Below are positions 22,978 through 34,386 of a DNA stretch of 64,000 nucleotides, one piece after another. The position numbers and the translations under genes were made by a program. The DNA is from Diogma glabrata (taxonomy: Eukaryota; Arthropoda; Insecta; Diptera; Cylindrotomidae). Within the stretch, counting starts at the first letter, position 1; every line of letters begins with the position of its first letter. Under the pieces are notes generated by a model, which was given only the letters and a program-made list of their open reading frames with translations, was not told where the DNA came from and searched no databases. The stretch is from positions 383,444,215 through 383,508,214 of the forward strand of contig OY856186.1 in the NCBI GenBank assembly GCA_963693315.1. Reading direction: 5' to 3'.

Positions 22978-23650
22978 TGTAACGACTCTTCGTTGGTTCT
23001 TTTAGATTATTGAACAAACACGACAGTAAAAGACAGATCTTTAGTTAACAGAATCTCAAACTTTATTTGTCATCAAATTACAACAGCTTCCGTTTTTCCT
23101 TACAATAAATTCCAGGGTCTCCAATTTATGTACACTAAACTTCACCGCTTTTCCACAATTTGAATCAATAATATTCGGAATGGTAAAATCTGTATTTACT
23201 ATTCCAGTTCAGATTCTTTCTCTATTAGTACCCAGGCTCAGATACCACCGATTATTCCTTAAACTTGCGAATATTTGTAAAACACTTTCAATTGCAAAAG
23301 TAAAACTGACTATCTGATATTTTTGTTTGCTTATTTATATCGAAAAATAAATAAATCGAAACTTCTATAATCCACTAGAAATCAATACTACGTAGTCCGT
23401 ACATCTGAAATAGGCCACACCTGTTTTCATTCATACTTGCATTTGTATTAGCGAACTCAAATTTAATTTATGCAAAATGTATTAGGTAACTCCTTTTAAT
23501 TCATTAATGTAAACATTTGTATAACAAATTTAATTTACATTAATTTATGCAATACAATTTGCAATACAAGTAAAAGATTGAAAAAGGAGTTAACTTTCAA
23601 TTCATGAATGAGTAAATAAAATTAACCCATTCTGGACGAAGTTTATTACA
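22978..23650 (-). repeat. 3' LTR of the Gypsy element
   Basis: 673 bp, directly repeated at 26544-27216. It differs only at about 22985-22986 ('gac' against 'ggt' context just inside the terminus). Terminal inverted TGTAA/TTACA is intact. Confidence 0.95.
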
Positions 23651-23663
23651 TTGCCCTCCATTT
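23651..23663 (-). other. Polypurine tract of the Gypsy element
   Basis: Read on the minus strand, 'aaatggagggcaa' directly precedes the 3' LTR start. This is the expected position and composition of the plus-strand primer for reverse transcription. The pol stop codon lies just upstream at the overlap. Confidence 0.75.
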
Positions 23664-25452
23664 AGTTTTGTTCGTCCCGAACAATATCAGAGATCGCATT
23701 GGTGCTGTTACCTTGGTACGGTGCCAACCTTTGCAGATGTATCACTTTCATCTTGGTACGGGGTCCCTTTTGTATGCGGTAGATAACATCATTAATTCGT
23801 TTGATTATTTTATATGGGCCTTCCCAATCTGGCTGCAGCTTGGGTGATCTTCCCTTAGTTCTTCTGGGGTTGTATAGCCATACCAATTCTCCTTCTTGAA
23901 AACCGCCACTATTTGCATTTATGTCGTACCTGGTTTTCATTTTGTCACTGGCAATCTTAATGTGGTCTCGAACCTGCTGATGGATTTTATTCATCTTCTC
24001 CCTTAGTTGTCCCACATAATCTGTTTTCGTGGATACCAGACCTCCAGGGATGCCGAACTCGATGTCACTAGGAAGATGTAGTTCTCTTCCGAACATGATA
24101 TTCGCTGGCGTTTCACTTGTCGTATCGTGCACTGCGCTACGATAGGCCATCAAGAATAACGGAAGATCCTTGTCCCAATTTCTTTGGTTGGCTTCTACTA
24201 CCTTTGACAAATGTTCTTCCATGGTTCGGTTGAATCGTTCTACCATGCCATCCGATTGTGGGTTCATAGGTGTAGTTCCTGTTTTTCTAATGCCGAGTGT
24301 TCTGCATAGCTCTTCCATCAGTTGAGATTCGAAATTCCTTCCCTGGTCGGTATGCAACTCGAGCGGTGTTCCATATCTGCAAACCCATTCATTGACTAAT
24401 GTTTCCGCGACCGTAACTGCTTCTTGGTTCGGTATTGCATAGGCTTCCGGCCATTTTGTAAAGTAATCAATGACCACCATGATGTATTTGTTACCTTTTG
24501 TCGTTTCCGGAAATGGCCCCGCGATGTCTATAGCAATTCTCTCCATTGGGGCACCCACATTGTACTGTTGCATCTCTCCTCGAGTTCTAGTTTTTGGTCC
24601 TTTGCTCGCTGCACACGTATCGCATCGCCGACACCATTGCTCCACGTCTGTTCGATACCTTACCCAATAAAACCTCTCCCTTACTTTAGCCAGGGTTTTA
24701 TTGACTCCCAGGTGTCCTCCAGAAATACTTCCATGCAGCTTTCCCAGTACCTCTTCCACTCGACTTGATGGCAACACCAGTTGTTCTAACACTTTCTTTC
24801 CATCAGCGGACTCCCATTTTCTTTTGAGTATCCCGTTGTCCATAAATAGTGAGTCCCATTGCGCCCAGTAGCATTTCACCTCCGTACTTAAAGGTGCTAC
24901 CTCTTTCCACTCCGGTCGCCTTCCCTCGGTTTTCCATTTCAATATTGGAGCCATAGCTGGATCCTTTAGCTGCTCTCTTTTAAATGCCTCGGTACACCAA
25001 TCGTCAGGAGTTTGGAACTTAATTTGTTTCACCTTCATTGCTTGACTTCTCTCAGTCCTGCTACATGACTTGCGCTCCTCAATACAGGGTTTTCTTGAAA
25101 GATTGTCAGCGTTACAATGTATCCCTTTCTTACGGTGTTCAACGTGGAAATCTCCTGCCTTTTTGACATCCACTTGCTTGTTTGAAAGGTTCATCAACCG
25201 GCCTGGAACTACTCCTTCTTTTGCAGCTATTAGTGTTTTGCATTCCCGTCTAATGTGCCCTAACTGTCCACAATTCCAGCATCTTACTCTGCTAGATCTT
25301 CTTCGTTGATTTCGTTCAGGCTTATCCTCCAACTTTTTGACATGCATGATCACTTCATCAAGCGCTGCTTTTAGTGGCTCTTCAGAAACTTCCGTCTTAC
25401 GTACTCTATCTAAGGCAAGCGCTCTTTTTCCAGCCTCCATTTGTAGGGCCAA
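23662..25452 (-). CDS. Gag zinc knuckle fused to RNase H tail and integrase (deleted Pol)
   Basis: 596 uninterrupted codons, in frame with the end of gag (the first codon listed is an internal TTG and not a true start). Residues 58-71 are a CX2CX4HX4C zinc knuckle (C58, C61, H66, C71). At about residue 100 the sequence jumps straight into the FHVEHR..G..CNADNLSRKPC end of RNase H, so protease, RT and most of RNase H are deleted without breaking the frame. Integrase follows: an HHCC finger (H240, H247, C277, C280) and a catalytic core with D309, D369 and E405 with exactly 35 residues between the last two. A GPY/F-type end (WEGPY at 543-547) and a basic tail close it. All key integrase residues are present. 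Whether a Gag-integrase fusion has any activity is unknown. Confidence 0.93.
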   Translation of the reverse strand: MALQMEAGKRALALDRVRKTEVSEEPLKAALDEVIMHVKKLEDKPERNQRRRSSRVRCWNCGQLGHIRRECKTLIAAKEGVVPGRLMNLSNKQVDVKKAGDFHVEHRKKGIHCNADNLSRKPCIEERKSCSRTERSQAMKVKQIKFQTPDDWCTEAFKREQLKDPAMAPILKWKTEGRRPEWKEVAPLSTEVKCYWAQWDSLFMDNGILKRKWESADGKKVLEQLVLPSSRVEEVLGKLHGSISGGHLGVNKTLAKVRERFYWVRYRTDVEQWCRRCDTCAASKGPKTRTRGEMQQYNVGAPMERIAIDIAGPFPETTKGNKYIMVVIDYFTKWPEAYAIPNQEAVTVAETLVNEWVCRYGTPLELHTDQGRNFESQLMEELCRTLGIRKTGTTPMNPQSDGMVERFNRTMEEHLSKVVEANQRNWDKDLPLFLMAYRSAVHDTTSETPANIMFGRELHLPSDIEFGIPGGLVSTKTDYVGQLREKMNKIHQQVRDHIKIASDKMKTRYDINANSGGFQEGELVWLYNPRRTKGRSPKLQPDWEGPYKIIKRINDVIYRIQKGPRTKMKVIHLQRLAPYQGNSTNAISDIVRDEQN

Positions 25453-26514
25453 TGCTAAGACTTCCGCAGGTACTTCTTTCCGCTTAGATAAAGCTGGTTT
25501 CTCATTTGCACATCTCGAAGAGCATTGATGAATGTATCAGCTGCCAGTTCGTCTCGGTGTTCAGCGTTATAATTCGGATATGATAGATTAACTAGTCTCA
25601 CAATGTCAGCCTCTAATTCTTGCAAGGTTTCGCTGACTCCTTGTTTTCGTGTCTTCAGCTGCATGCGATGGAGAGCTTGCATATGACTTTCCCCGTATCT
25701 TACTTCTAAGGCCTCCATAATCTTGCTGTAATCACGTTCTGTCGCTGATAGTGTCTGCAAAATTTCAGCAGCAGGTCCCTTCAATGCCAATATAAGCGCG
25801 TTTGCTTTTTGCTGGTGATCAACCCCAGTTGTTGCTATCTCAAATTGCATCTTAAATATCTGATACGATGTAGATCCATCAAATGCGGGTGTTTTCACTC
25901 TAGCTGGGGCTGAAGTAATTGATGGATTGCTCATGTTACCTGACTTCAATTGTGCTATTTCTTGACGGAATTCACTCGAAAGATTGCGTAATTTCTCTTC
26001 ATGTTCTTCGGTAACTTTCCGCAGCTCCCTTTCCATGTTGTTGATTTTACCCTCTGCACTGGATATACGTGACTCGATTACTTCACGTAGACTTTCTTGC
26101 TTTGCCATCATATCAGCAAATTGTTGTCGCTGCTCTACTTTTTGTTCTGCTGCCTGTTTCTCTTGTCGAGCCATCATATCAGCAAGTTGTTGTTGTTGCT
26201 CTACTTTTTGTTCTGCTGCCTGCTTCTCTTGTCGGGCCATCAGATCAGCAAGTTGTTGTTGTTGGTTGTTTCCTTGTTTGTGCCATCATGTCTTTTATCA
26301 ACACCATCATCGGATCAATTGCTGGGGCATTCTGAACCGGAACTTCTTCCTGCTCTATTTCTATGACGTCTGTGTTTTCACCTGCTTCTTCTAAAATTTT
26401 ACGCAGCCGGAATGCAAGTTCTGCTTTCGTTCCGTGGATTGGAGCATTCCTTTTCCTCAACTCGTCCTTCAGCTGGGTCTGGCTGAGATCACTAATATTT
26501 ACTGTTTTGACCAT
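25155..26514 (-). pseudogene. Gypsy gag with SAP domain, two frameshifts
   Basis: The likely start is the ATG at 26514 (MVKTVNISDL). Residues about 5-42 are a SAP motif (DLSQTQLKDELRKRNAPIHG, then TKAELAFRLRKIL), a fold known for DNA/chromatin binding. An acidic linker follows, then a coiled coil made of 22-residue repeats (MARQEKQAAEQKVEQ, twice plus a diverged third). After that comes a Retrotrans_gag-like domain (TPAFDGSTSYQIFKMQFEIA to LEADIVRLVNLSYPNYNAEH), running on to the zinc knuckle in the next entry. A one-base shift lies within the CAA/ACA-rich stretch near 26255 and another near 25493, just before LSKRKEVP. Both break gag in this copy, so supply in trans would be needed. Confidence 0.88.
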
Positions 26515-26523
26515 TGTTTCAAT

Positions 26524-26542
26524 AATCCCACTTCTGACACCA
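26524..26542 (-). other. Primer binding site for tRNA-Leu
   Basis: One base inside the 5' LTR, the minus strand reads 'tggtgtcagaagtgggatt'. This is complementary to a tRNA 3' end ending in ...CACTTCTGACACCA. That matches the 3' end of animal tRNA-Leu (CAA/CAG type) as I remember it, over about 19 bases. Confidence 0.8.
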
Positions 26543-26543
26543 C

Positions 26544-27216
26544 TGTAACGGTTCTTCGTTGGTTCTTTTAGATTATTGAACAAACACGACAGTAAAAGAC
26601 AGATCTTTAGTTAACAGAATCTCAAACTTTATTTGTCATCAAATTACAACAGCTTCCGTTTTTCCTTACAATAAATTCCAGGGTCTCCAATTTATGTACA
26701 CTAAACTTCACCGCTTTTCCACAATTTGAATCAATAATATTCGGAATGGTAAAATCTGTATTTACTATTCCAGTTCAGATTCTTTCTCTATTAGTACCCA
26801 GGCTCAGATACCACCGATTATTCCTTAAACTTGCGAATATTTGTAAAACACTTTCAATTGCAAAAGTAAAACTGACTATCTGATATTTTTGTTTGCTTAT
26901 TTATATCGAAAAATAAATAAATCGAAACTTCTATAATCCACTAGAAATCAATACTACGTAGTCCGTACATCTGAAATAGGCCACACCTGTTTTCATTCAT
27001 ACTTGCATTTGTATTAGCGAACTCAAATTTAATTTATGCAAAATGTATTAGGTAACTCCTTTTAATTCATTAATGTAAACATTTGTATAACAAATTTAAT
27101 TTACATTAATTTATGCAATACAATTTGCAATACAAGTAAAAGATTGAAAAAGGAGTTAACTTTCAATTCATGAATGAGTAAATAAAATTAACCCATTCTG
27201 GACGAAGTTTATTACA
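26544..27216 (-). repeat. 5' LTR of the Gypsy element
   Basis: 673 bp, nearly identical to 22978-23650. As the 5' LTR it would hold the promoter, but I cannot point to a convincing core promoter by eye. Confidence 0.95.
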
Positions 27217-27540
27217 ATATTTTTATTTAAAAATTAATTATAAAAACAATTAATTAATTTTTTTCAAAGGACTAACTAATTATCTATCAAACAAAAAAAA
27301 AAGTTTGATTAAATCGGTATAGCCGTTCTTGAGCAATTTGATTTCAAAGTTACATCAGATTGGCAGAATTTTCATGCATGTTGGGGTGCCCCCTATGCTC
27401 AAACTATGCACTTTAAAAAAATTTTAAAATAAGTAGTATTTTTTATTTTGTCCATACTACTTATTTGCCAAGTTTCAGGAAAATAAAAAATGGTCAAGTT
27501 CAAACTTCGACTTTTTCACCTGCGTAGATCACGTTTTTCA
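27217..27540 (+). repeat. Repeat R, right half
   Basis: It starts with ATAT, the second copy of the Gypsy target duplication. It then matches 16990-17154: 'aaaaacaattaatta', 'aaatcggtatagccgttctt', 'tatgctcaaactatgcactt'. It ends around 'cgtagatcacgtttttcatc', which also occurs (in part) near 22555-22568 at the left side of the repeat. Confidence 0.75.
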
Positions 27541-29795
27541 TCAGGTTTACGTGTAACTTTCTTTAGTTATTATAAAGCTAGAAGGAAGCTTAAAATAAGG
27601 ATGCTTTTATAGTTTACAATTATATTTATCAAGTTCAGGTTCAAGCTCCCGTATATGAATCGTTTGTTTGTTTATTGGTGTTACTGGCTTTTAATGCACT
27701 TTTATTGTAAACCAGTTATTAGAAAGCAAATTTTTGAACCAATATCTAAACTCTATTTTAGCTTAAAAATCATATTTATCATAATATGCTATCTAACATA
27801 TTCAAAATTTGATCGTTGTTTACTTTTATCACATGTTTTAGTTGCACGTATTATTTAAAAAAAAGATTATCTAGTTTAAGGCGCCAACTTAATTTTAACA
27901 ATATACATATATTATATATTGTTTATAACGGTATCTGAGGCTTTATTATTTTGTTTTTATTGTTCATCCCAGTATTTTATTCTTGAAAGGATTTACTACT
28001 CACATTATTTACAAGAGATTATTTTAAGACCATTTAAATAAAAATTAGCTTATACTCAGATAATAATTAATTAAACAGTAAGAGTTTGTAACTCAACCCG
28101 TATGATTAAAATATAATTCTATTACTAAATTAATGTAAAGATTTTTTTTAAGTTTAATTCAAATTTATAAAGTATTTTTGTCTTCGATAAATCGACGCTT
28201 TACGATTAATGTTATTGATTTTAATTTTTTTTTCTAAAAACGTCGACGTCTCTCATACAATGTTTATTATTTTTGATTTTATTTATTTTCTTTATAATTT
28301 TTAATAAGTTTTTATTATTATTAAAAAAAAAATGTTTCTTTTTATGATCAAAAATTTCATAGACTTTCCCTAATATTTTCGATTACATAAACAATAAATG
28401 TATTATTACAATAAAAAAAAACAAGTGTTTTATGATTAAAATAAAAATACTCAATTATTAATAGTTTTAGGTTTTATTCTTATACAAATCTGTAGTTGTT
28501 TTACTCTACTATATAAATTACATATTTTAATTTTATAAATATTGTTTTTGTTTTGATTTTCGACTAAAGAATTTTTAAATCGAATTCTTTGTTAACCACC
28601 GTTTAGTTTACTTAAAATATTGTGATGAAAATTAAAGTATTATATTTGTTATTAATTTAATATATATTAATGTATTATTAATAGATATTTGTTCATTTGG
28701 ATTTATTCCAAGGATCCGGTTGATTAAATAATTTCACATTTTTAATTTATTTTAATTAAATCGTACGTTAGTATAACTAACAAACAAAAATTTGTGTAAT
28801 CTACGTAGTATTCTAATAAAATACAAATTTTAATAGAAATCTAAAATGAAACCAAGGGAGATAGTTAAGTGTTATGTGTAATTAAGTGTTAGGACAAATT
28901 AAAAATTCGATAGCAGTTGGAAAATGATAACATTTCAAAAGACCATAAGGAGTGTTAACGATAACATTACCTAATTTAAACAACTCCAAAAGGAAAACTA
29001 CGTATAATATTTTTGAAATTAAAAAGTTCGATTTTAGTTACTAGTTTTAAGTTTATTTACTATCAGTATCAGTGGGTAAGTCAATGATCCAATATTATAT
29101 TATAATGTTAAAACTTTTTGTTATTTGTTATTTTTCACAAATAAACAAGTGTTAGATCGTATAAACGATAAACATTGAAAGTATTAAAGCTCTCAACTAA
29201 CCGTTTATTTTTATTTTTAAAGAATTTTTGTCGTTAAAAAGAACTCTTTCCGTCATAAACATGAATGCTCAAACTAATCTGTTTTAACATAACCAAAAAA
29301 AGTAAAAACATATCGTTTAACAATTTAGTTAAACAAAAAGTAAATGAGTTTATAAACCTCAACCTTCTTCATAATATGTAAATTGTTTTTTTTTGTTGGT
29401 CCAGTTATCATACAAATTGGAAATCCACAATTATCAAAATCTAATTTCTACATTGTTAATGATTATAGTGTTTTGTAAACTTATATGAAAAAACATATGT
29501 GCTGTCAATAAACTGTGTGAACTATTATGAATCACAAATAACTAATGGTATATATACGTATAATATACAATTCAAATAATTGCGTTATTGTCAATCGTGT
29601 GTTGGTTTAGTTTGGGCTTAATGATGACACTTAGAAATGTAAAAGGCAAACAACAATTCAAAACACGAATTCAGTAAAATCGGTCTAGAAGTCGATTATT
29701 TTTATATTCTTATATTGGATGGAATATGTTGAAATGAACGTTGAAATAAGCTTTTCTGTTTTTTAATCTCGTTTTAAGATATGAAGTGATTGAAA
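27541..29795. other. Extremely AT-rich stretch, nothing recognised
   Basis: Composition is mostly A/T runs with many TAAT and ATTA words. The open frames are short and without motif. I see no exon, RNA or transposon terminus. Confidence 0.55.
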
Positions 29796-29799
29796 AAAT

Positions 29800-29890
29800 T
29801 TTAAAATTGCACAACAACACATACAAACCTTTCAAGTCCTAAGTCCAACAACAACATGCGTTCTAAAGTGTTAATGGATGCATTTTATTT
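29800..29890 (-). repeat. LINE family A 3' tail fragment
   Basis: On the plus strand 'gcacaacaacacataca' followed by 'aagtcctaagtccaaca' and 'gcgttctaaagtgttaatg' follows the same order as 12575-12645 of LINE A copy 1. This is the 3' tail of the family in minus orientation. Confidence 0.65.
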
Positions 29891-29944
29891 TATTTATGCG
29901 TGTTTAAGATTCCATACTTTAAAATAGGAAAAACCTCCCCCCTC

Positions 29945-30140
29945 CCCTTATGGTGAGACATCGGTGTTCGTCCGAAATTCTACATAATCGATTTTCTCAC
30001 AAACTATAAATGCTATCCACTTCAAATTTTCTACAGTTATAGAACGTCTAATTTATCTAATTAGACATAATTAATCTATAATTTATAGACATAGATAAGG
30101 AGATAATAAAACAAACGATTTTTTTAAAGAATCGAAAATT
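29945..30140 (+). repeat. Repeat S, copy 1 (second copy at 46315-46530)
   Basis: 'tggtgagacatcggtgttcg', 'ttctacataatcga', 'tataaatgctatc' and 'tagacatagataaggaga' match the 46315-46530 segment in the same order and orientation. Copy 2 has an extra 'aggggtggactgaaaac' block. Non-coding, class unknown. Confidence 0.7.
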
Positions 30141-30324
30141 GAAATTCCCTCCCTTAAATTTGAACATTATACAACAAAACAAAATGAAAAATTTCACGGT
30201 TATAGGAAATGTTGGAAAGATTGAAGGAAACTTTTTGACCTTGACGATTCCAACGTAATATTTGTTGTAATTTTCGACCGTATAATTTTTGATTTATTAA
30301 TAAATTTCCGTTTTTCGAATTTAA

Positions 30325-30760
30325 AGATCAACAACCGGTCTATTGAATTATGTAGGCTTATGTTTAGCATTGAATCCCACCACCAATTGACTCAATAGCT
30401 TTGAATATCCCCAGATAGCATGTTGACCGTTTTCTTTAACTATACATTCAGAATTATACATAAACAACCAGGTCTAAAAACACACATTCTTAATAATGTA
30501 TAGTGGCCTCCGTCGGGAATCGAACACGGCACACTTTAGTTACAAGGCTAGCGCTTTAGCAAATGAGCTAGAACGAAGACATATATACTTGCAAAAAGGT
30601 AGAGAAACGAACGTTATTTCATTAGACGCTGCCATAAACGTAAACGAAAACCTAAAGAAGTTTGGGCAATTTTAATTCCACCAATACACAGCTATTGATT
30701 GTTTCCAGATCGAAGACCGAGTTTCCAATGATATTTCAATTAGTATGTGTGTAAGGATAA
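30325..30760 (+). pseudogene. LINE family A fragments interrupted by a tRNA-like sequence
   Basis: Two pieces match LINE A copy 2 in order. The first is 30328-30358 ('aacaaccggtctattgaa', against 48864). The second is 30620-30758 ('gacgctgccataaacgtaaa', 'ccaccaatacacagctattg', 'cgaagaccgagtttcc', against 49158-49300). The palm region between them, about 300 bp in copy 2, is replaced here by about 250 bp that include the tRNA-like sequence. No reading frame survives. Confidence 0.72.
30503..30580 (-). pseudogene. tRNA-like sequence (tRNA-Thr(UGU)-like, degenerate)
   Basis: On the minus strand the 7-base acceptor arms GTCTTCG and CGGAGGC pair completely, counting two G-U pairs. A TAGCTCATTTG block resembles an A box and GTTCGATTC is a good B box. 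The loop CTTGTAA has the layout of a UGU (Thr) anticodon loop. However, there are about three extra bases before the D arm, the anticodon stem barely pairs and the T stem has two mismatches. So it is a tRNA pseudogene or a tRNA-derived SINE head and not a working tRNA. Confidence 0.55.
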
Positions 30761-30764
30761 TGGA

Positions 30765-33700
30765 TATTATATCTGTCGGAATACACACTTCGGTTTCAGA
30801 CGGTCATTAAAGTTCCGACATAAGTTCAGGATTAGAGTTAGAGCATTATCCGTCTAGATATACCGTAGAACCTTATGCAACTGGAGACGACAAGCTGGGA
30901 TCATCACACATACCTATCGTGACTCACTAACTCATCACGCTTCCGATGAGGAATGCACTAATTATTTCATTAGGAAAAAGTTGAAAGTTTTGGTAGTAGA
31001 ATAAATGAAAATTTGCTAAATTTCTAACAAACTTCTAAATTTCTAAATTCAATTTAATTAACAAAACAAAATCATAATCTTTAAATAAAATAGTAAATTA
31101 ATCAAAATTATTTTTATATTTTGATCACTTGAAATCTAATTTGTTTTAATTTTGAATTTAAAATTAAAAAGTCCAAGCGGCACGTATATCCGCTAGAAAT
31201 AGGTAGATTTCGGGACCAGACAGCTTTGTGTACAAATAGAATTGGATGTGTCAGATTAGTTTAAATAAAAAATTTAAATAGAAACAGAATAATCCAAACA
31301 ATTTATCAAGCCAAACTAAACACATTAACGGAAACTACTTTATCAATGCGATTTCGGAACAGTTTTGTTGGATTTGATTAAAACTTCTTTTAATAAAGTA
31401 TTAAATCCACCAACGAGCAAATAAACCTTCTCACAACGTCACACCTACAATACCACCACACATAATTTATAATCAAAAATTATCAAACCACTTTTACACC
31501 TCAAATAATACAAATATGTATCAATTTAGGAAAACTTTTGTAAATGTTTATTCAATATGCATATATTTATTTCAACTAACCCACTTCCAAATTTCCCAAG
31601 AAAATATTCCTTAATTTAAAACAATAATGACTCAGCTTTGTTTTAATTTTTTTTAAATTTTTGCGAAAAAAAATAAAAGAATAAACAAAAAAAAATTTAT
31701 TTAATATTTCTATGGGATATTTTTATATTTTTATGATTTGTTGTTGTAAATGTATGGCGTAATAGTACCATGCAGTAGATTAGTATAATGCTAATTCCAT
31801 TGAAACCTCTTGGTTTAGAAAGATGAAACTCTGAGGTTATAGTTAAAAAGTTTATCTAAAAGCTAGTATGAGTTTAAATAACATAAACTCAAAAATAGGA
31901 AAGGCATGGCCGTTTTCGTTTTAACAGCCCCGGTGTCTCAACCTCTAGACTTAAACTACTTTTTTTTTTAAATTTTGGAAAGATTTATGTTGTATCTACG
32001 TGTGCAAATGTTTTCAAATGTGAGATTGGCCATTTTCAGCAAGATCAAGGACAACAAAGTTTATTAAATTTTTAAAACAGCTGATTTTTCAGGAACCTGG
32101 AACGCCAATGTTGTCATTTGGAAAAGACTGATAGAAATATGTTCAAATATTCAATAATGATAAATTTTATTAAAATATTATGATTTAAACGGAAGTTATA
32201 ACGCCCTAGATTATTCGACTTTGTTGGCTCTAGCCACTTAACCTGCACCCGGATATGGCCAGTTCTAAATCTTGTCCAAGAGATTTTTTGCCGCAACGTA
32301 TCCAGAAAAAATTTTCGGTGCACTGAAAAAAAAATTGAAGTTCATGACAACCTCATCTCGAAGTTGGCAGTTGATTATTCATGGAAAGAAAAATTATTTG
32401 CAAACAATTTCACTGTGGTTGGGACAACTACACGATAACATTTTCCTAACAACAGAATGAGGTTTATTTAAAATATAAAGTGTTATATCCAATATAACAG
32501 TAGTTTATATCCAATAGGTGTTATATCCAAAATAACAGTAGTAATAACTATTTCCCTGAAAAAATTTTTCTTTGGCCTTATATCATGAATTTTTCATTTT
32601 ATTTTAAGTATTTGAGATTAATGGAACTATATTTTATTTTCACATAAATATTTCGTGTGATTGTCTCAATTTCATCGGTTTATAATTGTAGAGTTGTTGA
32701 AGCAATTTCGTAATTTGATTCGCCATATGTGACCGCACGGTGAGGTTGAGACAATTGCATTTCGATTGGAAATAGGACATGTTTTTTTAGTGTGTAGGTC
32801 AAAAAATGCGATCGTGAGAGTGAGTTCTACTCACACTATTGTTTTTCTTTACTTGAATTTTTGTAAACCGAACATAAACGAACGTTTCGAATTTAATTTT
32901 ACTCCCCAAATAAATTGCATAACCTAATTTAACACAAAAATAAATCTATACAAACTATAATTGGGAATATAAGTCTTTAGTCAACAAATCTCTAAGGCTA
33001 TTCAAGTTTAATTTATAATATTATTAAATTAATTAAATTTTTTTTGCTTCTTCTTTATAAAGTTTTGTTCCGTTTAAAAGTTCTAACTCGAATTCCTCCA
33101 AAAACAATTTTCATATCTCCACTAAAATTTGTTTTTAATTCTCTAGTTCATCGCGATAGGCAATCTTTGTTTTTAGAAAAAAATATTGACGACGCTGACT
33201 TCGGTTTCACTACAGCTTTGGAAACAAAATGTTCTAGACATATGGTGAACTTATAATTTATATCCAACAAATTTAATACTTCAGTTAATGCATTAGTTAG
33301 CCATGGCTAACTATTATTATAAATTTCGCATAGTTCTAATTATAAAAACATGTGCTCTGACCCCTACCACTTTGCTCATTTTCGCTCAAAAGCTTATTAG
33401 TTCTTTTTCATACAAATCTCCATCTTTGCTTAAGTTTCATCAAAATTAGTTCATTAAAGAAAGCTGTAGTGTTTTAACAGAGGTAAATTTTTGTCGAAAG
33501 TGACAAACCGGAAGTTTGGCTATATCATACTTTAAGCATATGTATCAATTTTAGTCGAAATAGTTAAAATAGTTAATAGTTAAAATTTAGTAAAAATAGT
33601 GTTAATTATATAATAAGTTATAAATTAACCTCTCTGAATATCCGAAGATACCATGCCAACCATGGATTAGGATTTTGTCTAAAAAAATAAGTTAAGTTTC

Positions 33701-33857
33701 TTTTATAAACTAATGAACCCTAACTTTAAATTTTTGAGGATTAAAGCTATCGGGGAAAACCCATGAAGGTAAGGCATTCCAGAAATGAGAGACTCTGTTG
33801 AAAAAATCACGCTGAAAAGTAACAGATCTGAACCTTTTTATTTGAACCGTAAAAGGA
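30765..33857. other. AT-rich sequence, no gene recognised
   Basis: No protein-like frame is seen. Around 32475-32550 a short imperfect tandem of 'gttatatccaatataacag' units occurs (about three times). The 33360-33450 stretch ('cgctcaaaa', 'ttattagttctttt', 'catcaaaattagttcatta') resembles 42985-43045, suggesting another dispersed repeat. Confidence 0.5.
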
Positions 33858-34386
33858 CTCGAGTAGAAATTTGTCAGGGCTCAAGTAAGACCCTGATCAG
33901 GTTTACCCTAACCCGGATCAGGCATTGGTAGGGCTGCCCGATTGGGCCCTGATCATGAGTGTAACGCTTATGCCCTATCAGGTCCTGATGGGTATTACCG
34001 GATCAGACCCTGATTGGGATAATCGGATCAGGCCCTAATCGGGATATCCGGACCAGACCAGACCATCCTAATCACTATTATTATAGTCTTTCAGCCTAGA
34101 AGCGATGACTAAAATATACATGAAACGATTTTAACTATATATTTCTAAAATAGATAATACTCTAGTGAATTTTAACCAATTGAAATTTCAGCTAGGGGTC
34201 AAATACGAAAAACCTAATCAGGGCCGGATATATTCAAATAAGGTAAACCCTAAGAGGATATTCTAAATCAGGCCCGGAACAGGCCCACATCAGATTGCCC
34301 TAATAGGGATTGCCCTTGTAGGACTGACCAGGCCCTGATCACGCCCTGACTGTATTCAGGTTTTCCCTAACTAATTTCTGCTCGGG
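33858..34386 (+). mobile_element. MITE family M, copy 2
   Basis: 529 bp with inverted ends 'ctcgagtagaaatttgtcag' and 'ctaactaatttctgctcggg'. It shares blocks in order with copy 1 at 20652-21110: 'ctgatcatgagtgtaacgct', 'aggcccggaacaggcccac' and 'ctgactgtattcaggt'. It is rich in near-palindromic GGCCCTGATCA/GGATCAGACCCTGA words. It lacks the 108 bp hairpin found in copy 1. Non-coding. Confidence 0.82.

Larger units (their letters stand above)
22978..27216 (-). mobile_element. Gypsy-type LTR retrotransposon, internally deleted, young
   Basis: The element is 4239 bp, read on the minus strand. Two 673 bp LTRs (22978-23650 and 26544-27216) begin TGTAA and end TTACA and differ, as far as I can see, only at two adjacent bases near one end, so insertion is recent. 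A 4 bp ATAT duplication flanks it (22974-22977, 27217-27220). The primer site next to the right-hand (5') LTR matches tRNA-Leu and a purine tract abuts the left-hand (3') LTR. The interior has gag with a SAP domain, coiled coil and zinc knuckle, and then an RNase H tail fused to integrase. Protease, RT and most of RNase H are missing. There is no env. The complete DD35E integrase and GPY/F module place it in Ty3/Gypsy. Confidence 0.95.

Noticed and set aside
24424..24768. 114-codon plus-strand frame over the integrase core
   Set aside because: Antisense shadow of the DD35E integrase.
25984..26394. 136-codon Cys/Ser-rich plus-strand frame
   Set aside because: Antisense of the coiled-coil repeats of gag; the Cys and Ser runs come from the repeated Gln/Glu/Ala codons.
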